Of a DNA stretch of 64,000 bases, positions 32,892-40,825 are shown piece by piece. Under the pieces are notes generated by a model. That model saw only the letters and a program-made list of their open reading frames with translations, was not told the origin of the DNA and made no database searches. The position numbers were made by a program, and so were the translations under genes. Source of the stretch: Segatella copri (GTDB taxonomy: Bacteria; Bacteroidota; Bacteroidia; Bacteroidales; Bacteroidaceae). The stretch lies in assembly GCF_026015625.1 (NCBI RefSeq), contig NZ_JAPDVG010000001.1:2311001-2375000 (forward strand). The letters run 5' to 3'. Every line of letters starts with the position of its first letter. The stretch's first letter is position 1.

Positions 32892-35800
32892 TTAGAAGTT
32901 TACGTCAAATCCTACAGATATGGTTGATGTGAGAGGGAAACCTCCACGCTGATAACCATCTATCAGGGTGTTGGTGTAAGGTCCTGTCGTGAATCTTGAC
33001 TCTGGGTTGATACCACGATAGTCGCCACTCCATATATACAGCAGGTTGTTGCCCGAGAGATAGAATCTCAAGTCGTTGAGATGCATTTTCTTGACAATGT
33101 CCTTTGGCATGGTGTAACCAATGGTAAGGTTGCGCAAGCAGGCATACGAAGCGTTCTGCAAAGGATAGTCGGTAAGCAAGAGGTTATGACCATTCTTCTC
33201 ATAAGGAGTCTTGCCGTCACCTGGGTGCTCTGCACTAATCCAGCGGTTCTTAGCGTAGGCCTTGTTGTAACGTAAAGTTTCGTTATAGTACACGTCGCCA
33301 TTGAAAACTGTAATACCCTGCACGCCCTGAATCAGGATAGAGAAGTCGAAATTCTTGTAGCGCAAGTTGTTGGTAAGACCCCATGTGAAGTCTGGATAAG
33401 GATTTCCGAGAGGCACACGGTCGTTAGCATCGAGTGTTCCACTGTTGTCAGTGTCTACGATGCGGAGTCCACCTGGAACATCGTCAGCAAAGTGTGGGTT
33501 AGCATCTATCTCCTCCTGAGAATTCCACACACCCTGGGTCTTATATCCATAATACTGGATAAGTGGTGAACCCACCTTAGCGATGTAGCACTCATTGCGC
33601 TCACCCTGGCTGATGATTTGGCTCTCTCCTCCGATTTCCAACAACTTATTGCGTGAAAGCGAGAAGTTAAAGTTGGTTTCCCAACTGAAGTTTCTATTGC
33701 GAATATTGTGTGTATCAATCTGAATCTCCACACCCTTATTGCTCACCCTTCCGATGTTGTTCCAATAGTTGGAATAACCTGTAAACGACTGAGTAGGCTG
33801 TGCAAAGAGCAATGCCTTGGTCTCAGAATAGTAAGCATCGAGCGACAAGTTGATGCGATTTCTGAAAAGACCTAAGTCGAAACCAAAGTTAAACTCATTG
33901 GTCTTCTCCCAAGTAATGTTAGAGTTTGCCAAAGTAGAAGATGTATTAGCCATACCATTCACCAAACTTCCATTGCCTGCGCCCAAAGCGTAATTGGCAG
34001 AGTTGAGCACCTCTAAGGCTGCCTGATAAGAAATCTGATTGTTACCTGTCATACCATAAGAGGCACGCAACTTCAGATTAGAAATAGCTTCAATAGACTT
34101 CATGAAGGCTTCTTCGCTGACACGCCAACCCAAAGATATAGAAGGGAACCAAGCGTTGCGATTGCCCTTAGCGAAGAGCGATGAACGGTCAAGGCGCAAA
34201 GATGCTGACATCAAATAGCGACTCAAATAACTATAGTTGATACGACCTAAATAAGATTCTAAAACGACGTCTGGATAACGGAAGGTTCCAGTACCAGCCT
34301 TATCGCCATTGTCCGATGTAGCCAACTCGAAGATAGTAGCTGCATTCAGGGTCTTGATGTTGTCGGTAGCAAAACCTGAGGCTGTCTCTGCCACGCGCTG
34401 TACACGTGTACGCTCTGCTGTATAGCCCAAGAGGGCATCAATGCTATGCTGCTTCTGACTTCCCAAGTTGAGGTGATAAGAAAGGGTATTCTCTGTCAAC
34501 AAGTCGATGTATAAGTTGCTGAAATAAGTAGCACGGCTGGCTTCACCATCCTTGGTTGCATTCTTATTATCATAAGTATAAGAAGGTGAGAAGCGCACAT
34601 TAAAACCATTAGAAGTCTTAAAGGTCAATCCCTTAGCCAATTCTACCGTCAGATACAAGTTGCCCAATCCCTGGAAATCTTCACTCCAACGCATGGTGTT
34701 GGCCATCACGCTGCATGGATTGTTGTTGGAAGAAGAGAAAGGTGAGGTTCGCTCTGTCAAAGGATTGCCTTCTTCGTCTACCTCGCCTGTTGGGGTTTCT
34801 ATATTATTGAAGTGGCTACCACGAGCAAAACCACTATAGCCAGTAAGTGCTGTTGTGATGTCGTTGTGATAAACAGGCAGGAATGATGGTGTGCGATAGA
34901 AGTCGATAAAGTTGTTGCGAGGACGCTCTGCACGCTTGTAAGTACCAGAGAAATTGACACCGAAGCCCACACTCTTAGATAAGCGTGTGTCTAACTTGGC
35001 GCGGAAGTTCACCTTGTCGAGTGTATTGGAACGCATGATACCCTGATCCTTCATATAAGCAGCCGACACAAAATACTTAGTGTCCTTCTTGCCACCAGAT
35101 ACGCTAAACTGCACATTGGTCATTGAAGCCACATCGTTAAGACCCTCCTTCTGCCAGTCGGTAGCACCATACAACGACTCCAGATAAGCCGCACTACGTG
35201 CCTGAGACATAACAGGGCGTCCACCTAACGCTTCTTCTTGCTGCATCAAGTTAAACCAATCGGTAGAGGTCATCATGTCGTGCAACTGGTAAGCATACTT
35301 GAAACCCTGATAGAAATTGAACTTATACTTAGGTTGTTCGGGAGTACCTTGCTTCGTGGTGATAAGAATAACACCATTGGCTGCACGTGAACCATAGATG
35401 GCTGCAGAAGCAGCATCTTTCAGAATCTCTACAGACTTAATGTCGGAAGCATTTACCTGCGACAAACCACCCTTTACAGGGAATCCATCAATAATCACTA
35501 ATGGAGAACTCTCGGCTGAGATAGAACCTGTACCGCGCACACGAATAGAAGGTGTAACACCCACCTCGGAAGTCTCATTGCTCACGGTAAGACCTGTCAT
35601 CATACCCTGTAACGCCTGAGTGACATCGCTAACAGGAGCTTTGGTCAACGAGCCACCATCCAGTTTGGAAATAGAACCCGTAAGGTGAGATTTCTGCTGT
35701 ACGCCATAACCGATCACCACTGTTTCGTCCAGCTGTGTGTCGTTCATCTCTAATCTTACATCGATTTTCTTTCTGTCACCAACCGTTACCATTTGATCAG

Positions 35801-36044
35801 TGTAACCAATATAAGAAAAAACAAGAACAGTCTTCTTGCTTTTCACCTCTATGGAATATTTACCATCCATATCGGTAATAGTGCCAGCAGTGTTACCTGC
35901 ATCACCTTTCACAGCAACAGTAGCACCTACTAAAGGTCCTTCTGTATCAGTGACGGTACCATGTATCACTATCTGAGCATTGACAGCAGCACTAAGACAT
36001 AGTGCTATCATTGTCATCAATAAGTTTGTTTTTAAAAGTCTCAT
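32892..36044 (-). CDS. susC: SusC-family TonB-dependent outer membrane receptor
   Basis: The 1050-residue protein starts with a signal peptide, then a carboxypeptidase-regulatory-like domain (VIHGTVTDTEGPLVGATVAV, about residues 26-45) and a plug domain with DETVVIGYGVQQKSHLTGSI (TonB box region, about residues 106-125) and RGTGSISAESSPLVIIDGFP. The remainder is the beta-barrel. It heads the alginate operon and has a promoter and palindromic operator at 36161-36208. Confidence 0.95.
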   Translation of the reverse strand: MRLLKTNLLMTMIALCLSAAVNAQIVIHGTVTDTEGPLVGATVAVKGDAGNTAGTITDMDGKYSIEVKSKKTVLVFSYIGYTDQMVTVGDRKKIDVRLEMNDTQLDETVVIGYGVQQKSHLTGSISKLDGGSLTKAPVSDVTQALQGMMTGLTVSNETSEVGVTPSIRVRGTGSISAESSPLVIIDGFPVKGGLSQVNASDIKSVEILKDAASAAIYGSRAANGVILITTKQGTPEQPKYKFNFYQGFKYAYQLHDMMTSTDWFNLMQQEEALGGRPVMSQARSAAYLESLYGATDWQKEGLNDVASMTNVQFSVSGGKKDTKYFVSAAYMKDQGIMRSNTLDKVNFRAKLDTRLSKSVGFGVNFSGTYKRAERPRNNFIDFYRTPSFLPVYHNDITTALTGYSGFARGSHFNNIETPTGEVDEEGNPLTERTSPFSSSNNNPCSVMANTMRWSEDFQGLGNLYLTVELAKGLTFKTSNGFNVRFSPSYTYDNKNATKDGEASRATYFSNLYIDLLTENTLSYHLNLGSQKQHSIDALLGYTAERTRVQRVAETASGFATDNIKTLNAATIFELATSDNGDKAGTGTFRYPDVVLESYLGRINYSYLSRYLMSASLRLDRSSLFAKGNRNAWFPSISLGWRVSEEAFMKSIEAISNLKLRASYGMTGNNQISYQAALEVLNSANYALGAGNGSLVNGMANTSSTLANSNITWEKTNEFNFGFDLGLFRNRINLSLDAYYSETKALLFAQPTQSFTGYSNYWNNIGRVSNKGVEIQIDTHNIRNRNFSWETNFNFSLSRNKLLEIGGESQIISQGERNECYIAKVGSPLIQYYGYKTQGVWNSQEEIDANPHFADDVPGGLRIVDTDNSGTLDANDRVPLGNPYPDFTWGLTNNLRYKNFDFSILIQGVQGITVFNGDVYYNETLRYNKAYAKNRWISAEHPGDGKTPYEKNGHNLLLTDYPLQNASYACLRNLTIGYTMPKDIVKKMHLNDLRFYLSGNNLLYIWSGDYRGINPESRFTTGPYTNTLIDGYQRGGFPLTSTISVGFDVNF

Positions 36045-36160
36045 AGGCTTTCTTTTTAAGAATTATAGATATTTTAGTTTCTATGCGCAAAGATAATGCA
36101 AATCGAATGCAGAATCATCAAGCTCGCTTGAATGTTATGCTGAGATGCTGCTTATCGTCT

Positions 36161-36191
36161 GCAAAGATAATACTTAAATATGATAAACAAA
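36161..36191 (-). promoter_or_regulatory. susC promoter
   Basis: On the minus strand TTTG (36188-36191) is followed after 18 bp by TATCTTTGC (36161-36169). A second TATCTTTGC at 36087-36095 lies closer to the gene but has no -33 box. Confidence 0.6.
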
Positions 36192-36196
36192 ACTTT

Positions 36197-36208
36197 TTGG
36201 TATACCAA
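36197..36208. promoter_or_regulatory. palindromic operator, probable GntR/FadR site
   Basis: TTGGTATACCAA is a perfect 12-bp palindrome lying 5 bp upstream of the susC -33 box. It is identical to the core of the UxuR/ExuR consensus of enterobacteria, which are GntR/FadR-type hexuronate regulators. The regulator encoded divergently at 36337 is the natural ligand. Confidence 0.65.
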
Positions 36209-36303
36209 TTATATTAGTTTAACGTTTCGTTATTTTTTTCTTGCCTTTATGTGAATTATCGTTAATTCGATTCCGGTTTCATGAAATATACAGAATAATT
36301 ATG

Positions 36304-36312
36304 TACCTTTGC
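36304..36312 (+). promoter_or_regulatory. -7 box of the GntR-family gene
   Basis: TACCTTTGC lies 24 bp before the ATG at 36337. It shows that the in-frame ATG at 36241 is upstream of the transcript and is not the start. Confidence 0.5.
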
Positions 36313-36336
36313 GCTAAAATACAAGTAAAGCAGAAT

Positions 36337-37032
36337 ATGTCTATGAAACAAGAAATCAACCATTCACCAGTCGACAGAGTAGTAGACTACATCAAAACTC
36401 AGATTGCAGAGAAACAAGTCAACCCTGGCGACCGCTTGCCTTCTGAAAGAAAGCTATCAGAGCTCCTGAAAGTAGGAAGACCGCACATCAGAGCAGCACT
36501 ACAAAAGCTTGAAACTTATGGTGTTGTAGAAACAAGACCACAGAGCGGAACCATCGTAACCGAATTTTCTAAAAGTCAAATTGACAATCTATTCAACGAA
36601 ACTCTGAAGGTTGACAAGTACGATTTTTATAGTCTTGTACACGTGCGCGTACTATTAGAAATAGATGCCTGCACCCTTGCAGCCACCAACTGCACAAGCG
36701 AAGACATCGACAAAGTGGAAAAGGCACTCAGAGAGTTGGAGGACTGCCAAGATCCTAAGAAAAGGATCGAGAAGGATTTTGCATTCCATCACGCCATAGC
36801 TTGCAGTAGCCATAACCCCGTATTGGCTTCTCTACTGCTTATCATCACACCAGACATCATGAAGTTCTATCATAAATATAGATTCTGCTCCGTGCCTGAG
36901 CGACAGGTAATCACAGAACACAGAGACTATATTGCTAAGATGAAAGCACGCGATACAGAAGGCATGAGAGAGTTGGTACTAAGCCACTTAGCTAATCAGA
37001 TAAACTTTGCTAAGTCACAAAGAAAAGACTGA
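36337..37032 (+). CDS. GntR/FadR-family transcriptional regulator of the alginate locus
   Basis: The start at 36337 (MSMKQEINHS) gives 231 residues, the usual FadR-subfamily length. The N-terminal winged helix has PGDRLPSERKLSELLKVGRP (about residues 30-49) and ETYGVVETRPQSGTIV. The C-terminal all-helical FCD domain (about residues 80-225) carries metal/ligand candidates in DFAFHHAIACSSHN and a later His in VLSHL. It is divergent from susC, with a matching palindrome between them and a related site at 37171-37186. It probably senses a uronate-derived metabolite. Confidence 0.9.
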   Translation: MSMKQEINHSPVDRVVDYIKTQIAEKQVNPGDRLPSERKLSELLKVGRPHIRAALQKLETYGVVETRPQSGTIVTEFSKSQIDNLFNETLKVDKYDFYSLVHVRVLLEIDACTLAATNCTSEDIDKVEKALRELEDCQDPKKRIEKDFAFHHAIACSSHNPVLASLLLIITPDIMKFYHKYRFCSVPERQVITEHRDYIAKMKARDTEGMRELVLSHLANQINFAKSQRKD

Positions 37033-37044
37033 ACAAACACCTGA

Positions 37045-37074
37045 CAGCACCCTGACAATCGGGGTGCTGTTTTG
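37045..37074 (+). terminator. terminator of the GntR-family gene
   Basis: CAGCACCC (37045-37052) pairs with GGGTGCTG (37062-37069), followed by TTTT. Confidence 0.75.
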
Positions 37075-37170
37075 GCTTCATAACCTATTATAATAAAAGC
37101 ACAATTGGCTATATTGGTATATTAATTAATTATAATTAAACCATAATACACTTAAATATTATTAAACGTT

Positions 37171-37186
37171 AATTGGTTTACCAATT
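37171..37186. promoter_or_regulatory. second operator-like palindrome
   Basis: AATTGGTTTACCAATT differs from the susC-side operator core by one base. It overlaps the expected -33 position of the -7 box TATATTTGC at 37195-37203, so a bound regulator would block polymerase at the 37241 gene. Confidence 0.55.
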
Positions 37187-37194
37187 TTTTTGTT

Positions 37195-37203
37195 TATATT
37201 TGC
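37195..37203 (+). promoter_or_regulatory. -7 box of the 37241 gene
   Basis: TATATTTGC, 38 bp upstream of the ATG; TTGG of the operator stands 18 bp upstream as a weak -33 box. Confidence 0.5.
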
Positions 37204-37240
37204 ACCGTTTTTAGTTACCAAAAATAAAATATAAACGATT

Positions 37241-37942
37241 ATGAAACATTTATTATCATTAATGACCGTATGCTTGCTCTCACTCAGTGCGCAAGCACAA
37301 AAAACATGGGACTTTTTAGACCTGAGTGAATCTATCCCTCTCATCGAGGCAGATGACATTAACTGGAATGTTGACAAGTATCAAACAAATACCACTGATG
37401 TCCCTATACAGTGGAGCAACAAAATCGCCTTTACTGAATGGAGCACCTTGAAAGCCAATGGCGAAGAGATTCCAGCAACCAAAGGGCTTATGTTTATTGG
37501 AGGTGAAGGCAAATTGCTTTTCTCTATCAGCAGCAAGAACAAAAACTATTTTAAGCTGAACAATAATAAAGCTAAAATCAAGATTTGCAACCTCAAGAAG
37601 GGGCAGAAGCTCACTATCGTGGGGCTGAGCGGAAGTAAGACCGAAGCTCGTACTTTTACAGCAGAAGAAAACCTCAAGGTGACAAGCGGTATGGAGCCCA
37701 CAGTAGAAGAACAAACCAGCGAAGCTGAAGTGATAAACGACGGCGACATCGTCATTGGCTGCACCAACGCCATGAACGTCTATTCTATCAGCCTCAGCGC
37801 AGCCGACGCCACGGGCATTGCGCAGACAACTATCAGCAAGCCATCAGGCAACGATAAGTTTTACACGCTCGACGGCAAGCAAGTGAAACCCTCACACAAA
37901 GGCATCATCATTGCCAATGGAAAGAAATACACCAATAAATAA
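37241..37942 (+). CDS. secreted protein with Prevotella-type C-terminal tail, unknown function
   Basis: The 233-residue protein has a signal peptide (about residues 1-19, ending AQAQ). A beta-rich domain starts KTWDFLDLSE and contains evenly spaced aromatic residues; similar domains precede catalytic modules in Prevotella pectin and glycan enzymes, so it may bind carbohydrate. The last 30 residues (FYTLDGKQVKPSHKGIIIAN) are the short surface-sorting tail typical of this genus, like that of the lyase at 15172. Its upstream operator-like palindrome ties it to the alginate regulator. No enzyme motif is visible. Confidence 0.6.
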   Translation: MKHLLSLMTVCLLSLSAQAQKTWDFLDLSESIPLIEADDINWNVDKYQTNTTDVPIQWSNKIAFTEWSTLKANGEEIPATKGLMFIGGEGKLLFSISSKNKNYFKLNNNKAKIKICNLKKGQKLTIVGLSGSKTEARTFTAEENLKVTSGMEPTVEEQTSEAEVINDGDIVIGCTNAMNVYSISLSAADATGIAQTTISKPSGNDKFYTLDGKQVKPSHKGIIIANGKKYTNK

Positions 37943-37962
37943 TTAACTAACATACATTTATT

Positions 37963-38195
37963 CTACATCATGCCATCGAGCAACTCGATGGCATGGAGCA
38001 TATCTTGCTCAAAAGTAGTATGGTCGAGCAGATAATGCGGAGTGCCATTAACCAACCATTAATAGAGCAAAGGATTCATTCTCTCTATATATTGGCTAAT
38101 GGCATATTCTATATTATCACGCTGCGTATGACTATGAGAAAATTCATACACACGCAGCTTCTGATGAAAGAAGCAATAAGCCGACTCGATACTAT
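37963..38195 (-). pseudogene. degraded ORF of unknown family
   Basis: On the minus strand a continuous coding-like frame contains QRDNIEYAISQYIERMNPLL, then a TAA (38059-38061), and goes on as WLVNGTPHYLLDHTTFEQDM to a stop at 37963. The stop interrupts an otherwise plausible protein end, so this looks like a decayed gene. I do not recognise the family. A perfect inverted repeat, CATGCCATCGAG/CTCGATGGCATG (37969-37995), lies at its end and may also terminate the 37241 transcript. Confidence 0.4.
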
Positions 38196-38311
38196 CCTTA
38201 CTAAAATTTACCCCCAGTTCGGGATAAGAAAAGTTCAATAAAAAGTTTGTAGTCTCACAAATATTTTGTATCTTTATAGGTAAAAATCAAACAGTTATAA
38301 AAATATTTGAT

Positions 38312-38512
38312 ATGACTACCGATTACAAAGTTACAGAATTATTTTGTATTATAGACGAGTTTTGCAAATATTTTGAAGCAGAAAACGCAGGAAATTTGCT
38401 GGAAGACAGCAGTGACATCAAGCGTAGAAGGCGTTCTGTCTCATTGTCAGACAGTGAAATCATGACAATCCTGTTGTATTTTATCCAAAAAATCGAGGAT
38501 AAAAAATCTTAA
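38312..38512 (+). pseudogene. IS982-family transposase, N-terminal fragment
   Basis: The 66 codons read MTTDYKVTELFCIIDEFCKY and include LSDSEIMTILLYF, the standard N-terminus of IS982 transposases. After LYF the frame leaves the family and soon stops; a full protein would have about 290 residues. The right part of the element is gone. Confidence 0.75.
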
Positions 38513-38744
38513 AACATTCTTTATCCCCGATTAAATATCGTACCTTTGCAACCGAAAGAGTTCTTTGGGTGGTTATGCAAATCACAGCAAGATGCTACAT
38601 TCTGTTTATTTCTAATTCGTAACCTCTTCTTTTTATGAGATAAAAACTTATCTCATTCTCATTCACTTGTAAAAAATACGTACTTTCGCATCAAAAAAGT
38701 ATATATTTGCAATCGAATTGCGGATATCAAAAAGATATATCGAT

Positions 38745-38840
38745 ATGAAGAAAGAAAAGAATTTAGAAAGTTTATCGGATGATGAGATTCTGCAGGGCTT
38801 CAAGGATGCCGAGCATGATGGCTTCGAGAATATGCTATGA
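38745..38840 (+). pseudogene. sigma-like gene stub (copy 2)
   Basis: From the ATG at 38745 the 31 codons MKKEKNLESLSDDEILQGFK plus a short unrelated tail end at TGA (38838). They match the start of the gene at 9465, with a 30-bp gap after codon 6. About 630 bp of the sigma part are deleted, and the frame no longer leads into the macro-like module. Confidence 0.7.
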
Positions 38841-38880
38841 GGAAGCGGCTGAAGAAAATAACACATTAAATAATAGTAAT

Positions 38881-39279
38881 ATGGAAGATATGAAGAAGGG
38901 AAGAATCACTCCTAGCTGGATTGATTCATTAAAAGAGAACGAGATTTTTGTGTTTGGCAGCAATCTGGCTGGCATGCATGGTGGTGGAGCAGCCCGCATT
39001 GCCCGCCTGCATTTCGGTGCCGTCATGGGACAGGGCGTAGGCTTGCAGGGGCAGAGTTATGCCATCCCTACGATGCAGGGCGGCGTGGAAACCATCCGTC
39101 CATACGTGGAGGAATTCATTATCTTTACCCATCAGCATCCCGAGTTTCATTTCCTGGTAACCCCAATAGGTTGCGGCATCGCCGGCTTCGAAGTCGAAGA
39201 CATCGCCCCATTGTTCAAGAAGGCAAAGGAGATGAAGAACATCAGCTTGCCGGAGAGTTTCTGGGAGGTGATAGAATAA
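38881..39279 (+). CDS. macro-domain-like protein (copy 2, free-standing)
   Basis: From the ATG at 38881 the ORF encodes 132 residues, almost identical to residues 264-395 of the protein at 9465. IFVFGSNLAGMHGGGAARIA and TPIGCGIAGFEVEDIAPLF are kept. The frame is open upstream to 38779 but that part is only deletion debris. That the module is intact while the genes on either side are destroyed suggests that it can work alone. ADP-ribose binding is predicted from motif resemblance only. Confidence 0.65.
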   Translation: MEDMKKGRITPSWIDSLKENEIFVFGSNLAGMHGGGAARIARLHFGAVMGQGVGLQGQSYAIPTMQGGVETIRPYVEEFIIFTHQHPEFHFLVTPIGCGIAGFEVEDIAPLFKKAKEMKNISLPESFWEVIE

Positions 39280-39301
39280 AGTTATAGAGAATTAGCAGCT
39301 T

Positions 39302-39487
39302 ATGTTAGGAGCAATAATAGGAGATATTGCTGGCTCAAAATATGAGTTCAACAATACGTTTGATTATGATTTCGAGATGTTCGGCGAAGCCCGATTCGGC
39401 ATTCCGCAAGATATGAAAGAGAAGGCAGTCTCTTTTCTTCCGGATGAAATGAGAGAAATATCGGCTAGAATAAAGTGTAGCAACTAG
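39302..39487 (+). pseudogene. ADP-ribosylglycohydrolase with internal deletion (copy 2)
   Basis: The 61 codons join the first 28 residues (MLGAIIGDIAGSKYEFNNTF to FEMFG) to the last 33 (EARFGIPQDMKEK to the end) in frame. Compared with the gene at 11842 about 620 bp are missing, including both metal-binding motifs FTDDT and GGDSDT. The product cannot be an active hydrolase. It follows the macro-like gene by 22 bp. Confidence 0.85.
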
Positions 39488-39562
39488 GCTCAGCAAAGCT
39501 GCTGACTGCAGTCAGCAGACCTGCCGACTAGGCTCGGCAGACCTGCTGAGCCTAGTGGCAAC
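39482..39562. repeat. 22-bp-period palindromic array A1 (copy 2)
   Basis: Units start at 39482, 39504, 39526 and 39548. The sequence is the same as at 12649-12729 apart from one base in the last unit. Confidence 0.8.
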
Positions 39563-39633
39563 TGCTGAGAAGGTATCTTCTGGAACCCGAGGAGTAATAT
39601 CTTTTAACTCACGAAGACGCTTGCATCAACCTA

Positions 39634-39699
39634 TAGAGTTGACTCCTTTATCCCATCGAGCCGACTCCGTCATCCAGTAGAACCGACTCATTCTACTAA
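39634..39699. repeat. 22-bp-period array A2 (copy 2)
   Basis: GACTC words at 39641, 39663 and 39685, the same as at 12801-12866. Confidence 0.7.
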
Positions 39700-40136
39700 A
39701 TCAACCCTATCTACAAGCTTCTCCAGACAGTTAATCGCTTTGATACTGCTTATCAGAAATCGTGGTCACAATAGCACTCAGCTTCTGCATTTTCTCCACA
39801 TTTATTTCCTGCACATAAAAGTTTTTTTTGTGAGAAAAGTATCAAAGTATCATTATTTAGAGAAAATAACATTCTAAACATCTGATACATTGCGACATAC
39901 AAAAATGAGACTTTCGAAATATTTTACAGAAAAGTATCATCGAAGTATCATAAAATTGCAAGAAGTATCATAAATTTCGGCTTTGAGGTAAATTAAAAGG
40001 CTAAAAAGAAATATCTACTATTCCAGTTTTATAAAATTAATAGCGTCTACTTTTTCAGAATGTAAAGAATGTCAATACAAACTAGGAATAAGAGAAAAGA
40101 TTGACAACCTGAATTAGGAATAAAAGCACATAAAGT

Positions 40137-40283
40137 GGTCTGTAAGAGACCAGTAAGCGGTCTGTAAGAGACCATCAAGTGGGCACTCAGGGACCAAGTG
40201 TCGGGCATTGAGAGAACAAGTAACGGGCACTCATTGCCCATATAATAGGCATCGAGTGCCCAAAGTATCGGACGACTTTGGGC
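40137..40283. repeat. 22-bp-period palindromic array A4
   Basis: Seven 15-bp units start at 40137, 40159, 40181, 40203, 40225, 40247 and 40269, with 7-bp spacers. The first two are GGTCTGTAAGAGACC; later ones drift to GGGCACTCATTGCCC and AGGCATCGAGTGCCC. Most units are quasi-palindromes, while the spacers are all different. Confidence 0.8.
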
Positions 40284-40608
40284 ACTTCTCGCAAGTCGGC
40301 GGCTTCGATATTATGCATGATGCTTTATGACGATTTTGTGATGGTTTTATGATGATTTGGTAATACTTCTATGGCAATTTCATGATACTTCTATCACATT
40401 CATGATACTTCGATGATACTTTTTGTAAAGTAATCCGAATAGTATCATTCTTGTATATTATTATATATCAGTTATTTATACCATTACTCAACCCAAAAGA
40501 TGATACTTTGAGACTTTTTCCATAAAAAAAACTTTTTCCGTGTGCGTAAAAACTCGACGCTAAATCTAAAAAGAATCTGATATGATACCTTATAGATACC
40601 CCAAAAAT

Positions 40609-40689
40609 TACGTCCCGATGTAGACTTTACTACATGGCGACGTAATCTTTCCTACGTCCCGACGCAGAGATTCCTACATCGCCATGTAA
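40609..40689. repeat. 22-bp-period palindromic array A5
   Basis: Four units start at 40609, 40631, 40653 and 40675: TACGTCCCGATGTAG, TACATGGCGACGTAA, TACGTCCCGACGCAG and TACATCGCCATGTAA. Spacers are 7 bp. Similar words form array A3. Confidence 0.8.
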
Positions 40690-40825
40690 TTTCAAGGACA
40701 ACGGGAAATGAAAGATGTATTGAAACAATTTGCTGGTAAATGCGAAATAAAGCCCAAATAATTTGGTGTTATCGAAGAAAAACTATAACTTTGCCACCAA
40801 TAGAATTTATCAAACAATATAATTT

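Larger units (their letters stand above)
38696..39773 (+). repeat. direct repeat, copy 2 (deleted) of the sigma-macro/ARH locus
   Basis: This segment matches 9425-12945 in the same orientation. It keeps the promoter, the first codons of the sigma-like gene, the whole macro-like module, the two ends of the ADP-ribosylglycohydrolase, arrays A1 and A2 and flanking DNA. It lacks most of the sigma part, the SEL1 and frameshifted genes, and the middle of the hydrolase. Confidence 0.8.
39774..40825. other. long non-coding region with word clusters and arrays
   Basis: About 1 kb without a recognisable gene. GTATCA or its complement TGATAC occurs about 12 times between 39839 and 40588, in both orientations. 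Arrays A4 and A5 are inside it. Confidence 0.6.

Noticed and set aside
39482..39562. Integron attC site
   Set aside because: No integrase of integron type is near, and the R'/R'' core triplets are not placed as in attC.
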